Source: JBBDXS01 sp964418365
GTDB lineage: Bacteria; Chloroflexota; Dehalococcoidia; DSTF01; RBG-16-68-14
Assembly: GCA_964418365.1 (NCBI GenBank)
Contig: CAYQLM010000120.1
Span: 1 to 7,163 of the forward strand
DNA: 7,163 bases
Reading direction: 5' to 3'
Shown: in pieces, positions 1-4,866 of the stretch
Position numbering within the stretch: the stretch's first letter is position 1
How the letters are laid out: each line of letters starts with the position of its first letter
Program-made: the position numbers and the translations under genes
Notes under the pieces: generated by a model
What the model saw: the letters and a program-made list of their open reading frames with translations, nothing else
Database searches by the model: none
What the model was told of the DNA's origin: nothing

Positions 1-55
1 CGAACCCCCACATACGGATCCAGAATCCGCTGTCCTACCGTTAGACGAATCCCCA
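1..55 (-). tRNA. tRNA-Gln (anticodon CUG), 3' part cut off by the window edge
   Basis: Read on the minus strand from 55, the sequence folds as the 5' part of a tRNA. It shows a 7-nt acceptor 5' strand TGGGGAT, then TC, a D-stem GTCT/GGAC around an AACGGTA loop, an anticodon stem GCGGA/TCCGT with loop TTCTGGA, a four-base variable loop and the start of the T-arm (GGGGG then TTCG). The anticodon CTG lies at 23-21 and decodes CAG (Gln). The start U-G-G-G-G is typical of tRNA-Gln. The T-loop end and the 3' acceptor strand are beyond position 1, so acceptor pairing cannot be checked. It lies downstream of gltX on the same strand, behind a block of hairpin repeats, and appears to have its own promoter. 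Confidence 0.92.
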
Positions 56-65
56 ATCCACGAAA

Positions 66-95
66 AGGATAGCATGGCCTCAAAACGGGAGGCAA
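66..95 (-). promoter_or_regulatory. Probable promoter of tRNA-Gln
   Basis: On the minus strand, TTGCCT (95-90) and TATCCT (71-66) are separated by 18 nt. The -10 is preceded by TGC (74-72), giving an extended -10. Transcription would begin near 59, a few bases before the mature tRNA 5' end at 55. This is a motif match by eye. Confidence 0.5.
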
Positions 96-114
96 CGCAG
101 CCGACGCGTGCGGC

Positions 115-230
115 GTCGAGGGCGGGTCTCGACCCGCCCCTACAGGAGCGTCGAGGGCGGGTCGAGACCCGCCCCTACAGCAGTAGCTACGGAGGAACGC
201 CGAGGGGCGACCACATCGGGTCGCCCCTAC
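115..230. repeat. Three GC-rich palindromic repeat units behind gltX
   Basis: There are three hairpins, each followed by CCTACA on the plus strand. Unit 1 has arms 120-128/131-139. Unit 2 has arms 155-163/166-174. Unit 3 has arms 204-212/219-227. All three have perfect 9-bp arms, with 2-, 2- and 6-nt centres. Units 1 and 2 share the left flank GCGTCGAG and the right flank CCTACAG in direct orientation, while their 20-bp cores are exact reverse complements of each other. Unit 3 overlaps the gltX stop codon (TAG on the minus strand, 229-227). No T-run follows on either strand, so a classical intrinsic terminator is not evident. A role as a 3' mRNA-stabilising hairpin or REP-like element is inference. 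Confidence 0.85.
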
Positions 231-1705
231 ACGATTGCCTTCGACAGAATGTCCAGCGCGCCTTCGATGCGACGCAGGCAGCGCTCGCGGCCGAGCACCT
301 CCATGCTCTCGAACAGCGGCGGCGAGACCGGCTTCCCGGTCACCGCGACACGCAGCAGCATGAAGAGATCCCCGGCCTTCATGCCGAGCCCCTCCGCCAG
401 CGACCTTAGCGCCAGCTCCAGCGCGCCGTGTTCCCACGACGGCAGCGCAGCGGCGCGTTCCCTGGCCCTAGCGAGCGCATCGAGCGCGCCGGGGGCGTTA
501 TCGCGGAAGCGTTTGCCCAGCAGGGCAGTCGGCGTGTAGGACAGGTCATCGACAAAGAAGCCTTCGACCATGGGCGCGGCGTCGGCGAGCGTCTGCATGC
601 GCTCGCGGATGAGCGGCAGCAGCCGCAGCACGAGCGCGCGGTCGATCGGGCGCGCTGCGGACGGCGGCAGATCGCGGTCGAGACGCTCGACGAGCAGATC
701 GGCGAGGCGATCTTCAGAGACGTGCTCGCGGATGTAGACGCCGTTCATCCACGTAAGCTTCTCGAGATCGAACACGGCCGGGTTCTTCCCAAGCCGATCG
801 AGCGAAAAGCTCTCGATGAACTGCTCGCGCGAGATGATCACCGTGTGGTCATCGAGCGACCAGCCGAGCAGGCCGAGGTAGTTCAGCAGCGCCTCCGGAA
901 GGAACCCCTGATCGCGATAGTCGAGCGCAGACATTGCGCCGTGGCGCTTGCTCAGCTTCGCCCTGTCCGGCCCAACGATGACGGAGATGTGTGCGAAGCG
1001 CGGCGGCTCCCAACCAAGCGCCTGGTAGACCAGGAGCTGACGCGGCGTCGTCGAGACCCACTCCTCGCCGCGCATTACGTGGGTGATCTCCATCAGGTGG
1101 TCGTCTATCACAATGGAATACACGCCGGTCGGGAAGCCGTCCGACTTCAGCATGACGAAGTCGTCCAGCGTTGAGTTCTCCACGGCGATGAGGCCACGCA
1201 CGAGGTCCTCGAACGCCGTCGTGCCGTCGTCGGGCATGCGAAAGCGCACGACCGGCGCGATGCCGGCGGCGCGCTTCACCTCCCGGTCGGCACCCGAGAG
1301 GTCACGGCAGAGACGGTCGTAGCGCGGCGGCTGCTTGCGTTTCTGCTGCTCTTCGCGCACCTGCGCGAGCCGTTCGGGAGAGCAGAAACACTCGTAGGCG
1401 TGGCCGCGCTCGATTAGCTCGCGCGCGTAGCGCTGGTAGTGCTCCAACCGCTGCGACTGGAAGTAGGACCCGTACGGGCCGCCGGCCTCCGGCCCTTCGT
1501 CCCAATCGAGGCCCAGCCAGCGTAGGCTTTCATAGATCCCATCGAGCGCGCGCGGATCATAGCGCGCTCGATCTGTGTCCTCGACGCGTAGGACAAACTT
1601 CCCGCCGCTATGGCGGGCATACAGCCAGTCGAACAGCGCCGTGCGGATGTTGCCGACGTGCGGGATGCCGGTCGGGCTGGGCGCATAGCGCGTGCGAACG
1701 GTCAT
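227..1705 (-). CDS. gltX: Glutamyl-tRNA synthetase
   Basis: This class I aminoacyl-tRNA synthetase joins glutamate to tRNA-Glu using ATP in the cytoplasm. The 492-residue product is of normal bacterial length. The catalytic Rossmann part spans about residues 1-325, with the HIGH-like signature HVGN at 16-19, the RVEDTDR segment at 40-46 and the KMSKS-like KLSKR at 250-254. The rest is the helical anticodon-binding region. Cys106, Cys108, Tyr129 and Cys133 fit a CxC...YxxxC zinc-site pattern. The ATG at 1705 places the first strand normally (TRYAPSPTG), and a -10 box ends only 6 nt upstream, so the mRNA is probably leaderless. By alignment from memory with the Thermus enzyme, the glutamate contacts Tyr187 and Asn191 are Gly194 and Ile198 here, while Arg6, Glu42, Arg212 and Trp216 are kept. 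A tRNA-Gln gene lies downstream. Charging of tRNA-Gln by this enzyme is possible but unproven. Confidence 0.97.
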   Translation of the reverse strand: MTVRTRYAPSPTGIPHVGNIRTALFDWLYARHSGGKFVLRVEDTDRARYDPRALDGIYESLRWLGLDWDEGPEAGGPYGSYFQSQRLEHYQRYARELIERGHAYECFCSPERLAQVREEQQKRKQPPRYDRLCRDLSGADREVKRAAGIAPVVRFRMPDDGTTAFEDLVRGLIAVENSTLDDFVMLKSDGFPTGVYSIVIDDHLMEITHVMRGEEWVSTTPRQLLVYQALGWEPPRFAHISVIVGPDRAKLSKRHGAMSALDYRDQGFLPEALLNYLGLLGWSLDDHTVIISREQFIESFSLDRLGKNPAVFDLEKLTWMNGVYIREHVSEDRLADLLVERLDRDLPPSAARPIDRALVLRLLPLIRERMQTLADAAPMVEGFFVDDLSYTPTALLGKRFRDNAPGALDALARARERAAALPSWEHGALELALRSLAEGLGMKAGDLFMLLRVAVTGKPVSPPLFESMEVLGRERCLRRIEGALDILSKAIV

Positions 1706-1711
1706 GCGACG

Positions 1712-1720
1712 ATTGTAGCA
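1712..1720 (-). promoter_or_regulatory. Extended -10 promoter of gltX, likely leaderless
   Basis: The minus strand reads TGC TACAAT (1720-1712), followed by 6 nt and then the gltX ATG at 1705. Transcription starting 6-7 nt after the -10 would begin at or next to the A of the ATG, so no Shine-Dalgarno would be transcribed. No convincing -35 is present: the -35 area falls in the hairpin at 1735-1754. Confidence 0.6.
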
Positions 1721-1734
1721 GGCGATTTCGAGTA

Positions 1735-1754
1735 CCCCAGCATGAATGCTGGGG
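1735..1754. repeat. Perfect hairpin just upstream of the gltX promoter
   Basis: Arms CCCCAGCAT (1735-1743) and ATGCTGGGG (1746-1754) pair over 9 bp with a GA centre, or 8 bp with a TGAA loop. The element occupies roughly -30 to -49 relative to the predicted gltX start, so it covers the -35 area. It could be a dispersed repeat or an operator. Nothing in the window distinguishes these. Confidence 0.65.
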
Positions 1755-1774
1755 CATAGCTGACGCCGCTCATG

Positions 1775-1792
1775 CCCCGCCTTCCGGCGGGG
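1775..1792 (-). terminator. Hairpin after the small membrane-protein gene, possible terminator
   Basis: CCCCGCC (1775-1781) and GGCGGGG (1786-1792) form a perfect 7-bp GC stem with a TTCC loop. On the minus strand it lies about 12 nt after the stop codon of the 1805-2173 gene. No U-tract follows, so efficient intrinsic termination is doubtful. It may instead belong to a second family of intergenic repeats. Confidence 0.45.
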
Positions 1793-1804
1793 GTTCGACC
1801 TAGA

Positions 1805-2173
1805 CTAGCGCACGAAGCGGCTGGGGATGCGGAATGCGCCGAGCAGGCCGAGCAGCGCCGTCTCGCCGATCGAGACGGCGGAGAGCACGCCGGGCAGCGC
1901 GAGCGGGCGGTGCTGCCCGTAGCCGACGAGGCCCATCTGCATGAAGTCCTCGATCTCGCGCTTGAGGTCCGTCCAGCCCAGCGCCACGCCGAGCGCGACG
2001 ACCACCGCGGCGGCGAGTACGGCAAACGTGAGCGTCAGGCTCGCCGCGATCAGCTCCGGCGTGGCCGCAAGGCTCGAGCCGGGTGTCGCGTAGTAGCGGT
2101 TGACGAAGTAGTTGGTCATCGCCGGCACGACGAGCAGGCCGAGCACGAGGGCCCAGGTGATGAAAAACTCCAA
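1805..2173 (-). CDS. Small integral membrane protein of unknown function
   Basis: The product is 122 residues, starting at TTG (2173-2171). The start is supported by a strong AAGGAGG ribosome-binding site 6 nt upstream, and there is no better ATG. It shows a hydrophobic first segment at about residues 5-20 (ITWALVLGLLVVPAMT), a polar stretch with two tyrosines at 27-28, a long hydrophobic segment at about 44-66 (ASLTLTFAVLAAAVVVALGV) and a moderately hydrophobic C-terminal stretch at about 94-114. Two membrane passes are likely and a third is possible. I recognise no family. It has its own promoter and lies between the rluD-like gene and gltX, separated from both by hairpin repeats, so it is probably monocistronic. 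Coding potential is supported by the RBS and the sensible hydrophobicity pattern, not by homology I can name. Confidence 0.72.
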   Translation of the reverse strand: MEFFITWALVLGLLVVPAMTNYFVNRYYATPGSSLAATPELIAASLTLTFAVLAAAVVVALGVALGWTDLKREIEDFMQMGLVGYGQHRPLALPGVLSAVSIGETALLGLLGAFRIPSRFVR

Positions 2174-2179
2174 GACCGA

Positions 2180-2186
2180 CCTCCTT
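2180..2186 (-). promoter_or_regulatory. Ribosome binding site that fixes a TTG start
   Basis: AAGGAGG on the minus strand (2186-2180) is followed by 6 nt and then TTG. The complementarity to the 16S rRNA 3' end is near-perfect, which makes TTG the start of the 122-residue membrane protein. Confidence 0.75.
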
Positions 2187-2215
2187 GCCGGCTGCCGCCA
2201 GGGTAACGTGGGCGG

Positions 2216-2224
2216 ATTGTAGCA
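2216..2224 (-). promoter_or_regulatory. Extended -10 promoter of the small membrane-protein gene
   Basis: The minus strand reads TGC TACAAT (2224-2216), identical to the gltX box. Predicted transcription starts near 2209, giving a leader of about 36 nt that carries the AAGGAGG site. The candidate -35, TTCCGC (2244-2239, 17-nt spacer), is weak. Confidence 0.55.
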
Positions 2225-2270
2225 GAGGGCGCATTGGCGCGGAACCCTGGAACCGAGCGACAGCGGCAGA

Positions 2271-2344
2271 GGGCGGCCACGCAGGGCCGCCCCTACAGGG
2301 GTCGCCTGGCGGCGACAGGGCTTGCCACGCCGGGCCGCCCCTAC
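2271..2344. repeat. Hairpin plus composite two-stem repeat behind the rluD-like gene
   Basis: The first unit has arms GGGCGGCC (2271-2278) and GGCCGCCC (2285-2292), loop ACGCAG, and then CTAC. The 26 bases at 2271-2296 are identical to 3901-3926. The second is a composite module at 2301-2344: a small stem GTCGCC/GGCGAC (2301-2306/2311-2316) with loop TGGC, then A, then a larger stem at 2318-2340. In the larger stem the left arm has decayed (GGGCTTGCC facing GGCCGCCC), followed by CTAC. The last CTA (2341-2343) is the rluD-like stop codon on the minus strand. The same module layout recurs at 3837-3879. Confidence 0.85.
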
Positions 2345-3264
2345 GATTCAAGCTCGGCGAGCACCGCGCGCAGGTCTTCCGGCAGCTCTGCCGACAGCTC
2401 GATGCGCGCACCGGTGCGCGGGTGACGGAACGCCAGGCGCGACGCATGCAGGAACTGCCGTCGCAGCGAAGGCACCGCCGCGCGCCCGCGGCCGTACACG
2501 CGGTCGCCCGCGACGGGATGGCCGATCGACGCGAGGTGGACGCGGATCTGGTGCGTGCGCCCCGTCTCGGGATACGCCTCGAGCAGCGTGCGGCCGTTGA
2601 TCTCGCGCAGCACGCGATAGCGCGTGCGCGCTGCGCGGCCGCCCGGCACCACGGCTTGCTTCTTGCGCTGCGCCGGGTGGCGCCCGAGCGGCGCATCGAT
2701 CACGCCTTCGCGCTGCTGCAGGCGGCCCTCCACCAGCGCAATGTAGGTTTTCTCCACCTGGCGCTCCTTGAGCTGGCGCGCCAGGGCCGCGTGCGCTTCG
2801 TCGTTCTTCGCGACGATGATTAGCCCGGACGTGTCTTTGTCGAGCCGGTGCACGATGCCCGGCCGCCCTTCGCCGCCCGCTCGCGAGAGCTGCGGCGCGT
2901 GCGCGAGCAGCGCGTTCACCAGCGTGTGCGCGCCGTGCCCGGGCGCGGGATGCACCGCCATCCCTGCCGGTTTATCGACAACGAGAATGTCGCCGTCCTC
3001 GTACACGATACGCAGCGCCACGGCCTCAGGCACCAGCCCCGGGGGCTCGGACGGCGGGACCGTCACGCGCACGCGAGCGCCGGCATCGAGCGCGAGGCCG
3101 GCCTTCGCGGGCAGGCGGCCATCGACCGTGACGAGGCCTTCGTCGATGAGATGGCGCACGCGCGAGCGCGTCAGCTCCGGCAGCGCGCGCGCGACGAAGA
3201 GATCGAGCCGCTCGCCGTCCACATCGGCGACGAGCTCGTCCGCCTGAGGCGGATCAGCCACCAT
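2341..3264 (-). CDS. rluD: RluA/RluD-family 23S rRNA pseudouridine synthase
   Basis: The enzyme isomerises specific uridines in 23S rRNA to pseudouridine. The 307-residue product starts with an S4 RNA-binding domain (about residues 18-72, with RLDLFVARALPEL and SRVRHLIDEGLVTVDG). The catalytic domain follows: the VVDKPAGMAVHP motif at 95-106, the active-site motif HRLDKDTSG at 139-147 with catalytic Asp142, then RTHQIRVHLASIGHPVAGDRVYG and FLHASRLAFRHP near the C-terminus. The ATG at 3264 overlaps the end of lspA by 11 nt, so the two are co-transcribed and probably translationally coupled. An lspA-rluD-like pair also occurs in Bacillus (lspA-ylyB). The TAG stop is supplied by an adjoining palindromic repeat. 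Assignment to RluD rather than another RluA-type paralogue rests on the S4 domain and length. The exact uridine targets are not readable from sequence. Confidence 0.93.
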   Translation of the reverse strand: MVADPPQADELVADVDGERLDLFVARALPELTRSRVRHLIDEGLVTVDGRLPAKAGLALDAGARVRVTVPPSEPPGLVPEAVALRIVYEDGDILVVDKPAGMAVHPAPGHGAHTLVNALLAHAPQLSRAGGEGRPGIVHRLDKDTSGLIIVAKNDEAHAALARQLKERQVEKTYIALVEGRLQQREGVIDAPLGRHPAQRKKQAVVPGGRAARTRYRVLREINGRTLLEAYPETGRTHQIRVHLASIGHPVAGDRVYGRGRAAVPSLRRQFLHASRLAFRHPRTGARIELSAELPEDLRAVLAELES

Positions 3265-3784
3265 CCGGCGGCTTGGCGCGGAAGCGATCGCCTTCCAGCA
3301 CGAGGAAGAAGAAAAAGATCGTCGCCACGCCGATGCTGATGCTGGAGTCGGCGACGTTGAAGGCGGGCCAGTAGCGGAAGTTGATGAAGTCCGTCACCTC
3401 GCCGGTGCGGATGCGGTCCAGCAGGTTGCCCGCCGCGCCGCCGAGCTGCAGCGCCAGCGCGATGCGCAGCAGGCCGTGCTCCAGCGGCGGGTACATGTAG
3501 TAGAGCGCGATCGCCGCCACGCCGATGATCGACGTTACGACCAGGAACGCCGTCTGCCCCTGCAGAATGCCGAACGCCGCGCCGCTGTTGCTGACGTTGA
3601 TGATGTTGAGGATCCAGTCGCGATGGGGCCAGGCCTCGTTCGGCGCGAGCGTCGCGCGCACGATCGCCTTCGTTAGCTGATCGAGCGCGAGCACCGCCGC
3701 CGCGATGAACACGAAGACGGGATCGATGCGCAGGCGCGCGCGCGTGGCGGGCGGGGCGTTCGGGGATGCGGCGTGTTCGCTCAC
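3254..3784 (-). CDS. lspA: Lipoprotein signal peptidase (signal peptidase II)
   Basis: This membrane aspartyl protease removes the signal peptide from diacylglyceryl-modified prolipoproteins. The product is 176 residues. After a polar N-terminus of about 20 residues come four hydrophobic segments, at roughly 22-40, 74-97, 104-121 and 141-164. Family signatures are all present: DQLTKAIV (35-42), the NSGAAFGILQG segment (66-76), GGAAGNLLDR (115-124) and FNVADSSI (142-149). Asp123 and Asp146 are the expected catalytic pair, with Asn120 and Asn143 beside them. The start is GTG at 3784. A -10 box ends 6 nt upstream, which suggests a leaderless mRNA, and no Shine-Dalgarno is seen. The gene overlaps the downstream rluD-like gene by 11 nt (3254-3264). 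The secreted lipoprotein encoded at 4879-6090 is a plausible substrate in this window. Confidence 0.96.
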   Translation of the reverse strand: MSEHAASPNAPPATRARLRIDPVFVFIAAAVLALDQLTKAIVRATLAPNEAWPHRDWILNIINVSNSGAAFGILQGQTAFLVVTSIIGVAAIALYYMYPPLEHGLLRIALALQLGGAAGNLLDRIRTGEVTDFINFRYWPAFNVADSSISIGVATIFFFFLVLEGDRFRAKPPDGG

Positions 3785-3790
3785 GCTAAC

Positions 3791-3799
3791 AACATACCA
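3791..3799 (-). promoter_or_regulatory. Extended -10 promoter of lspA-rluD, likely leaderless
   Basis: The minus strand reads TGG TATGTT (3799-3791), then 6 nt (GTTAGC), then the GTG start at 3784. The geometry is the same as at gltX. No good -35 is visible at 17-18 nt, where a dispersed repeat (3802-3828) lies instead. Confidence 0.5.
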
Positions 3800-3801
3800 C
3801 C

Positions 3802-3828
3802 GTCACCCAGAGCGAAGCGAAAGATGAC
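3802..3828. repeat. Dispersed repeat with AGCGAAGCGAA core
   Basis: The stretch GTCACCCAGAGCGAAGCGAA and the following AGATGAC resemble a short intergenic repeat, GTCATCCTGAGCGAAGCGAA, that I recall from many unrelated bacterial genomes. It is bounded by GTCA and TGAC as short inverted ends. It sits directly upstream of the lspA -10 region, between the lspA promoter and the composite repeat at 3837. Only one copy lies in the window, so its repetitive nature rests on recollection. Confidence 0.5.
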
Positions 3829-3836
3829 AGTTCGGC

Positions 3837-3926
3837 GTCGCCTGACGGCGACAGGGCGGGTCTGAAGACCCGCCCCTACGACGCGGCGCCTGCGGGGACG
3901 GGGCGGCCACGCAGGGCCGCCCCTAC
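3837..3926. repeat. Composite two-stem repeat plus hairpin behind the dehydrogenase gene
   Basis: The module at 3837-3879 has a small stem GTCGCC/GGCGAC (3837-3842/3847-3852, loop TGAC), then A, then a large perfect stem GGGCGGGTCT/AGACCCGCCC (3854-3863/3866-3875), then CTAC. A GC-rich linker leads to a second hairpin GGGCGGCC/GGCCGCCC (3901-3908/3915-3922, loop ACGCAG) followed by CTAC. The 26 bases at 3901-3926 are identical to 2271-2296. The CTA at 3923-3925 is the stop codon of the dehydrogenase gene on the minus strand. Confidence 0.85.
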
Positions 3927-4822
3927 ATTTCGGCGATCGAAGCGTTCGCCAGCTTTTCGAGCGCTTTCACGAGTGCCTGGGTGCCCGCCTCGCCGAGGCC
4001 TTCCGCCTCCAGCGCAGCGAAGAGCTGGCGCACCAGCGCTGTGCCCGGCAGCGGCGTGTGGCCCTGGTCGGCCAGCTCGAGCGCGAGGCGCAGGTCCTTC
4101 TGCTGCTGCCAGACCTTGAAGCCCGGCTTGAAATCGCCCGAAAGCACCTTCGGAGCGAGGTTGTGCAGCGCCCACGATGAGCCGGCGCCCGCTCGCACCG
4201 CCTCGACCATCGTCGCGGGATCGACGCCCGCCTTCGCCGCGAGCACAAGCGCCTCGCTCATCGCGAGGTTGTTCAGCCCGACGACGACCTGGTTGCACAG
4301 CTTCACCACCTGGCCGGAACCGACAGCCCCGCAGTAGACGATCGTCTTGCCCATCGTTTCGAAGAGCGGCCGGCAGCGATCGAACACCTCGCGCTTGCCG
4401 CCGGCCATGATCGAGAGCGTGCCGTCGATGGCGCCCTGCTCGCCGCCGCTCACCGGCGCGTCCAGCATCTCGACGCCCGCCGCGGCGTATCGCTCTGCGA
4501 TCGAGCGCGTGACGGCCGGCGAGATCGTCGACATGTCGATGTGCACGAGGCCGTCGTCCGCGCCCGCGATGATGCCGTCGTCGCCCAGCGCGACGCGCTC
4601 CGTATCAGGCGAGTCGCCGAGGATCGTGATCACCACACCGCTGCGCTGCGCGACGTCTCGCGGTGAGGCGGCCTCCTGCGCGCCTTCGGCGACGAGCGCA
4701 GCGATGCCGGGCCGGCTGCGGTTCCAGACGGTGAGCGCGTAGCCGGCCTTCATGAGGTTGCGCGCCATCGGCCGCCCCATGATGCCCAACCCGATGAAGC
4801 CGATGCGTTCGTTCAAGGCCAT
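3923..4822 (-). CDS. NAD(P)-dependent beta-hydroxyacid dehydrogenase, tartronate-semialdehyde reductase (GarR/GlxR)-like
   Basis: This family reversibly oxidises beta-hydroxyacids to semialdehydes. The closest pattern I recognise is 2-hydroxy-3-oxopropionate reductase, with 3-hydroxyisobutyrate dehydrogenase as the alternative. I place the start at ATG 4822, giving 299 residues. An in-frame upstream start (4858) would add 12 residues across the promoter and ahead of the dinucleotide fold. Visible are the Rossmann motif GFIGLGIMG (8-16), VWNRS at 32-36 (Arg35 after strand 2 hints at NADPH), DMSTISP (96-102), the substrate loop DAPVSGGEQGAIDGTLS (121-137) and GSGQVVKLCNQ (168-178) with catalytic Lys174. 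The C-terminal helical domain holds KDLRLALELA. The gene is transcribed away from the lipoprotein gene at 4879 from an overlapping promoter region and ends in a repeat-borne TAG. Substrate cannot be decided from the sequence. Confidence 0.93.
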   Translation of the reverse strand: MALNERIGFIGLGIMGRPMARNLMKAGYALTVWNRSRPGIAALVAEGAQEAASPRDVAQRSGVVITILGDSPDTERVALGDDGIIAGADDGLVHIDMSTISPAVTRSIAERYAAAGVEMLDAPVSGGEQGAIDGTLSIMAGGKREVFDRCRPLFETMGKTIVYCGAVGSGQVVKLCNQVVVGLNNLAMSEALVLAAKAGVDPATMVEAVRAGAGSSWALHNLAPKVLSGDFKPGFKVWQQQKDLRLALELADQGHTPLPGTALVRQLFAALEAEGLGEAGTQALVKALEKLANASIAEM

Positions 4823-4835
4823 AACGATCGACCGT

Positions 4836-4843
4836 AGTATAAT
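4836..4843. promoter_or_regulatory. Overlapping divergent -10 boxes
   Basis: The plus strand carries a perfect TATAAT at 4838-4843, suited to the lipoprotein gene (predicted start near 4850, leader about 29 nt). The minus strand carries TATACT at 4841-4836, suited to the dehydrogenase gene (predicted start near 4829, leader about 7 nt). The boxes share four bases, so polymerase can occupy only one orientation at a time. Neither has a clear -35. Confidence 0.55.
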
Positions 4844-4847
4844 CCAG

Positions 4848-4866
4848 CCGAGTTCCACAAACTCGG
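4848..4866. promoter_or_regulatory. Inverted repeat in the divergent intergenic region, candidate operator
   Basis: CCGAGTT (4848-4854) and AACTCGG (4860-4866) are perfect 7-bp inverted arms around a CCACA centre. The site covers the predicted start and early leader of the plus-strand gene and the -35 area of the minus-strand gene. A dimeric regulator bound here could affect both. It could also be a small hairpin in the leader of the plus-strand mRNA. Confidence 0.4.

Noticed and set aside
115..230. Possible CRISPR array behind gltX
   Set aside because: The units are self-complementary hairpins with irregular short gaps and no unique spacers of constant length, and no cas gene is in the window.
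74..539. Two overlapping plus-strand frames over the repeats behind gltX
   Set aside because: They translate the palindromic repeats and the antisense of the gltX 3' end. The repeated peptide pieces are a by-product of the DNA repeats.
1083..1140. Frameshift error in gltX as the cause of the altered glutamate-pocket segment
   Set aside because: The segment keeps the same length as other family members, reads correctly into DDHLMEITHV, and the alternative frames hit stops.
428..1174. Open frame of 248 codons on the plus strand
   Set aside because: It lies antisense to gltX, starts without an RBS and shows no recognisable motif.
1800..2696. Open frame of 298 codons on the minus strand
   Set aside because: It overlaps both the rluD-like gene and the small membrane protein in another frame, and its product is Arg/Ala-rich with no family features.
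4823..4858. Upstream in-frame start adding 12 residues to the dehydrogenase
   Set aside because: The extension would run through the -10 boxes and precede the Rossmann strand by an unusual hydrophobic stretch. ATG 4822 gives the normal family N-terminus.
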